Origin: Parafrankia irregularis
GTDB taxonomy: Bacteria > Actinomycetota > Actinomycetes > Frankiales > Frankiaceae
Assembly: GCF_001536285.1 (NCBI RefSeq)
Contig: NZ_FAOZ01000002.1
Span: 248,001 to 312,000 of the forward strand
Reading direction: 5' to 3'
Length of the DNA: 64,000 nucleotides
The position numbers and the translations under genes are program-made. Under the pieces are notes generated by a model, which had not been told where the DNA came from, ran no database searches, and saw only the letters and a list, made by a program, of their open reading frames with translations. This document shows, in pieces, positions 63,848 to 64,000 of this stretch (within the stretch, counting starts at the first letter, position 1; every line of letters starts with the position of its first letter).

Positions 63848-64000
63848 TCACTCGACGGTGATGGACGGGATGCTGACATCCCAGATCGGCGTGACCTCCA
63901 CCGGATCCGGGTTGAACGGCAACGAGCCCCCGTCGGAGGTCTGCGTAGCCGTCGTCGTCGCGGGCGGAGTCGTCGAGGTGGCCGAGGTCGTCGGCCGCTG
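63848..64000 (-). CDS. C-terminal fragment of an unidentified protein, cut by window edge
   Basis: Minus-strand reading frame ending in TGA at 63848-63850, with 50 residues visible. A Thr/Ser/Pro/Ala-rich linker (RPTTSATSTTPPATTTATQT) leads to a final stretch that includes FNPDPVEVTPIWDVSIPSITVE in two parts. Such Thr-rich linkers are common in secreted or membrane-anchored actinobacterial proteins. Not enough is present to assign a family; frame choice rests on composition and a clean stop. Confidence 0.45.
   Translation of the reverse strand, partial: QRPTTSATSTTPPATTTATQTSDGGSLPFNPDPVEVTPIWDVSIPSITVE

Overview
The window is a gene-dense stretch of a very GC-rich actinobacterial chromosome. 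It has GTG starts and many 1-4 bp start/stop overlaps. Gene content and order resemble Frankia and Streptomyces: a BldN-type sigma factor beside rex-hemACDB, the futalosine route to menaquinone, system II cytochrome c biogenesis, and a 14-gene nuo operon. The GC bias, the low-complexity inserts in housekeeping enzymes and the recurring intergenic palindromes suggest a Frankia-like actinomycete. The genus is an inference.

Layout. 1-9.1 kb: a HAD hydrolase (cut by the window edge) and a BldN-like sigma factor on the minus strand, then on the plus strand a glutaredoxin-like gene, rex, hemA, hemC, hemD and hemB. 9.5-18.8 kb: a copper-chaperone-like protein, hemL, a histidine phosphatase, an RlmA-like methyltransferase and the ccsX/ccdA/resB/ccsB set (order as in Mycobacterium tuberculosis Rv0524-Rv0529). 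19-27 kb: menaquinone block 1 (UbiD-like, UbiA-like and UbiX-like enzymes, mqnE, mqnA) with small membrane proteins, two of them paralogous. 27-29.7 kb: an XRE regulator and a single-domain response regulator, divergent. 29.9-36.4 kb: sulfur and siroheme block (candidate leader peptide, sulfite reductase, Zn-ribbon protein, cysH, an IS5-family element, cobA, sirohydrochlorin chelatase). 37-39 kb: a membrane Ser/Thr kinase and a small Lys-rich protein. 39.5-45.6 kb: menaquinone block 2 (mqnC, aminodeoxyfutalosine deaminase, menG) plus a dienelactone hydrolase and a menJ-like reductase. 46-62.4 kb: nuoA-N. 62.4-63.4 kb: polyprenyl diphosphate synthase. The right edge cuts a minus-strand gene.

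How it fits together. Nearly everything serves the respiratory chain or its tetrapyrroles: haem, cytochrome c haem attachment, menaquinone head group and tail, complex I, and siroheme with its sulfite reductase. Two near-identical palindromes match the Rex (NADH/NAD+ sensor) operator. One overlaps the promoter before rex-hem; the other lies before the menJ-like gene. Redox control may therefore link haem and quinone synthesis.

Most unusual signals: (1) nine copies of a 30-bp palindrome, always 3' of genes, in two flank classes, including two head-to-tail dimers with the same 95-bp period about 54 kb apart; (2) a 34-codon leader ORF before sulfite reductase carrying a cysteine-leader-like motif; (3) two CobA-HemD fusions with opposite halves degenerate; (4) an IS whose two frames are joined by a canonical -1 slippery heptamer and which sits on the cysH stop codon; (5) three consecutive hairpins between the chelatase and kinase genes.
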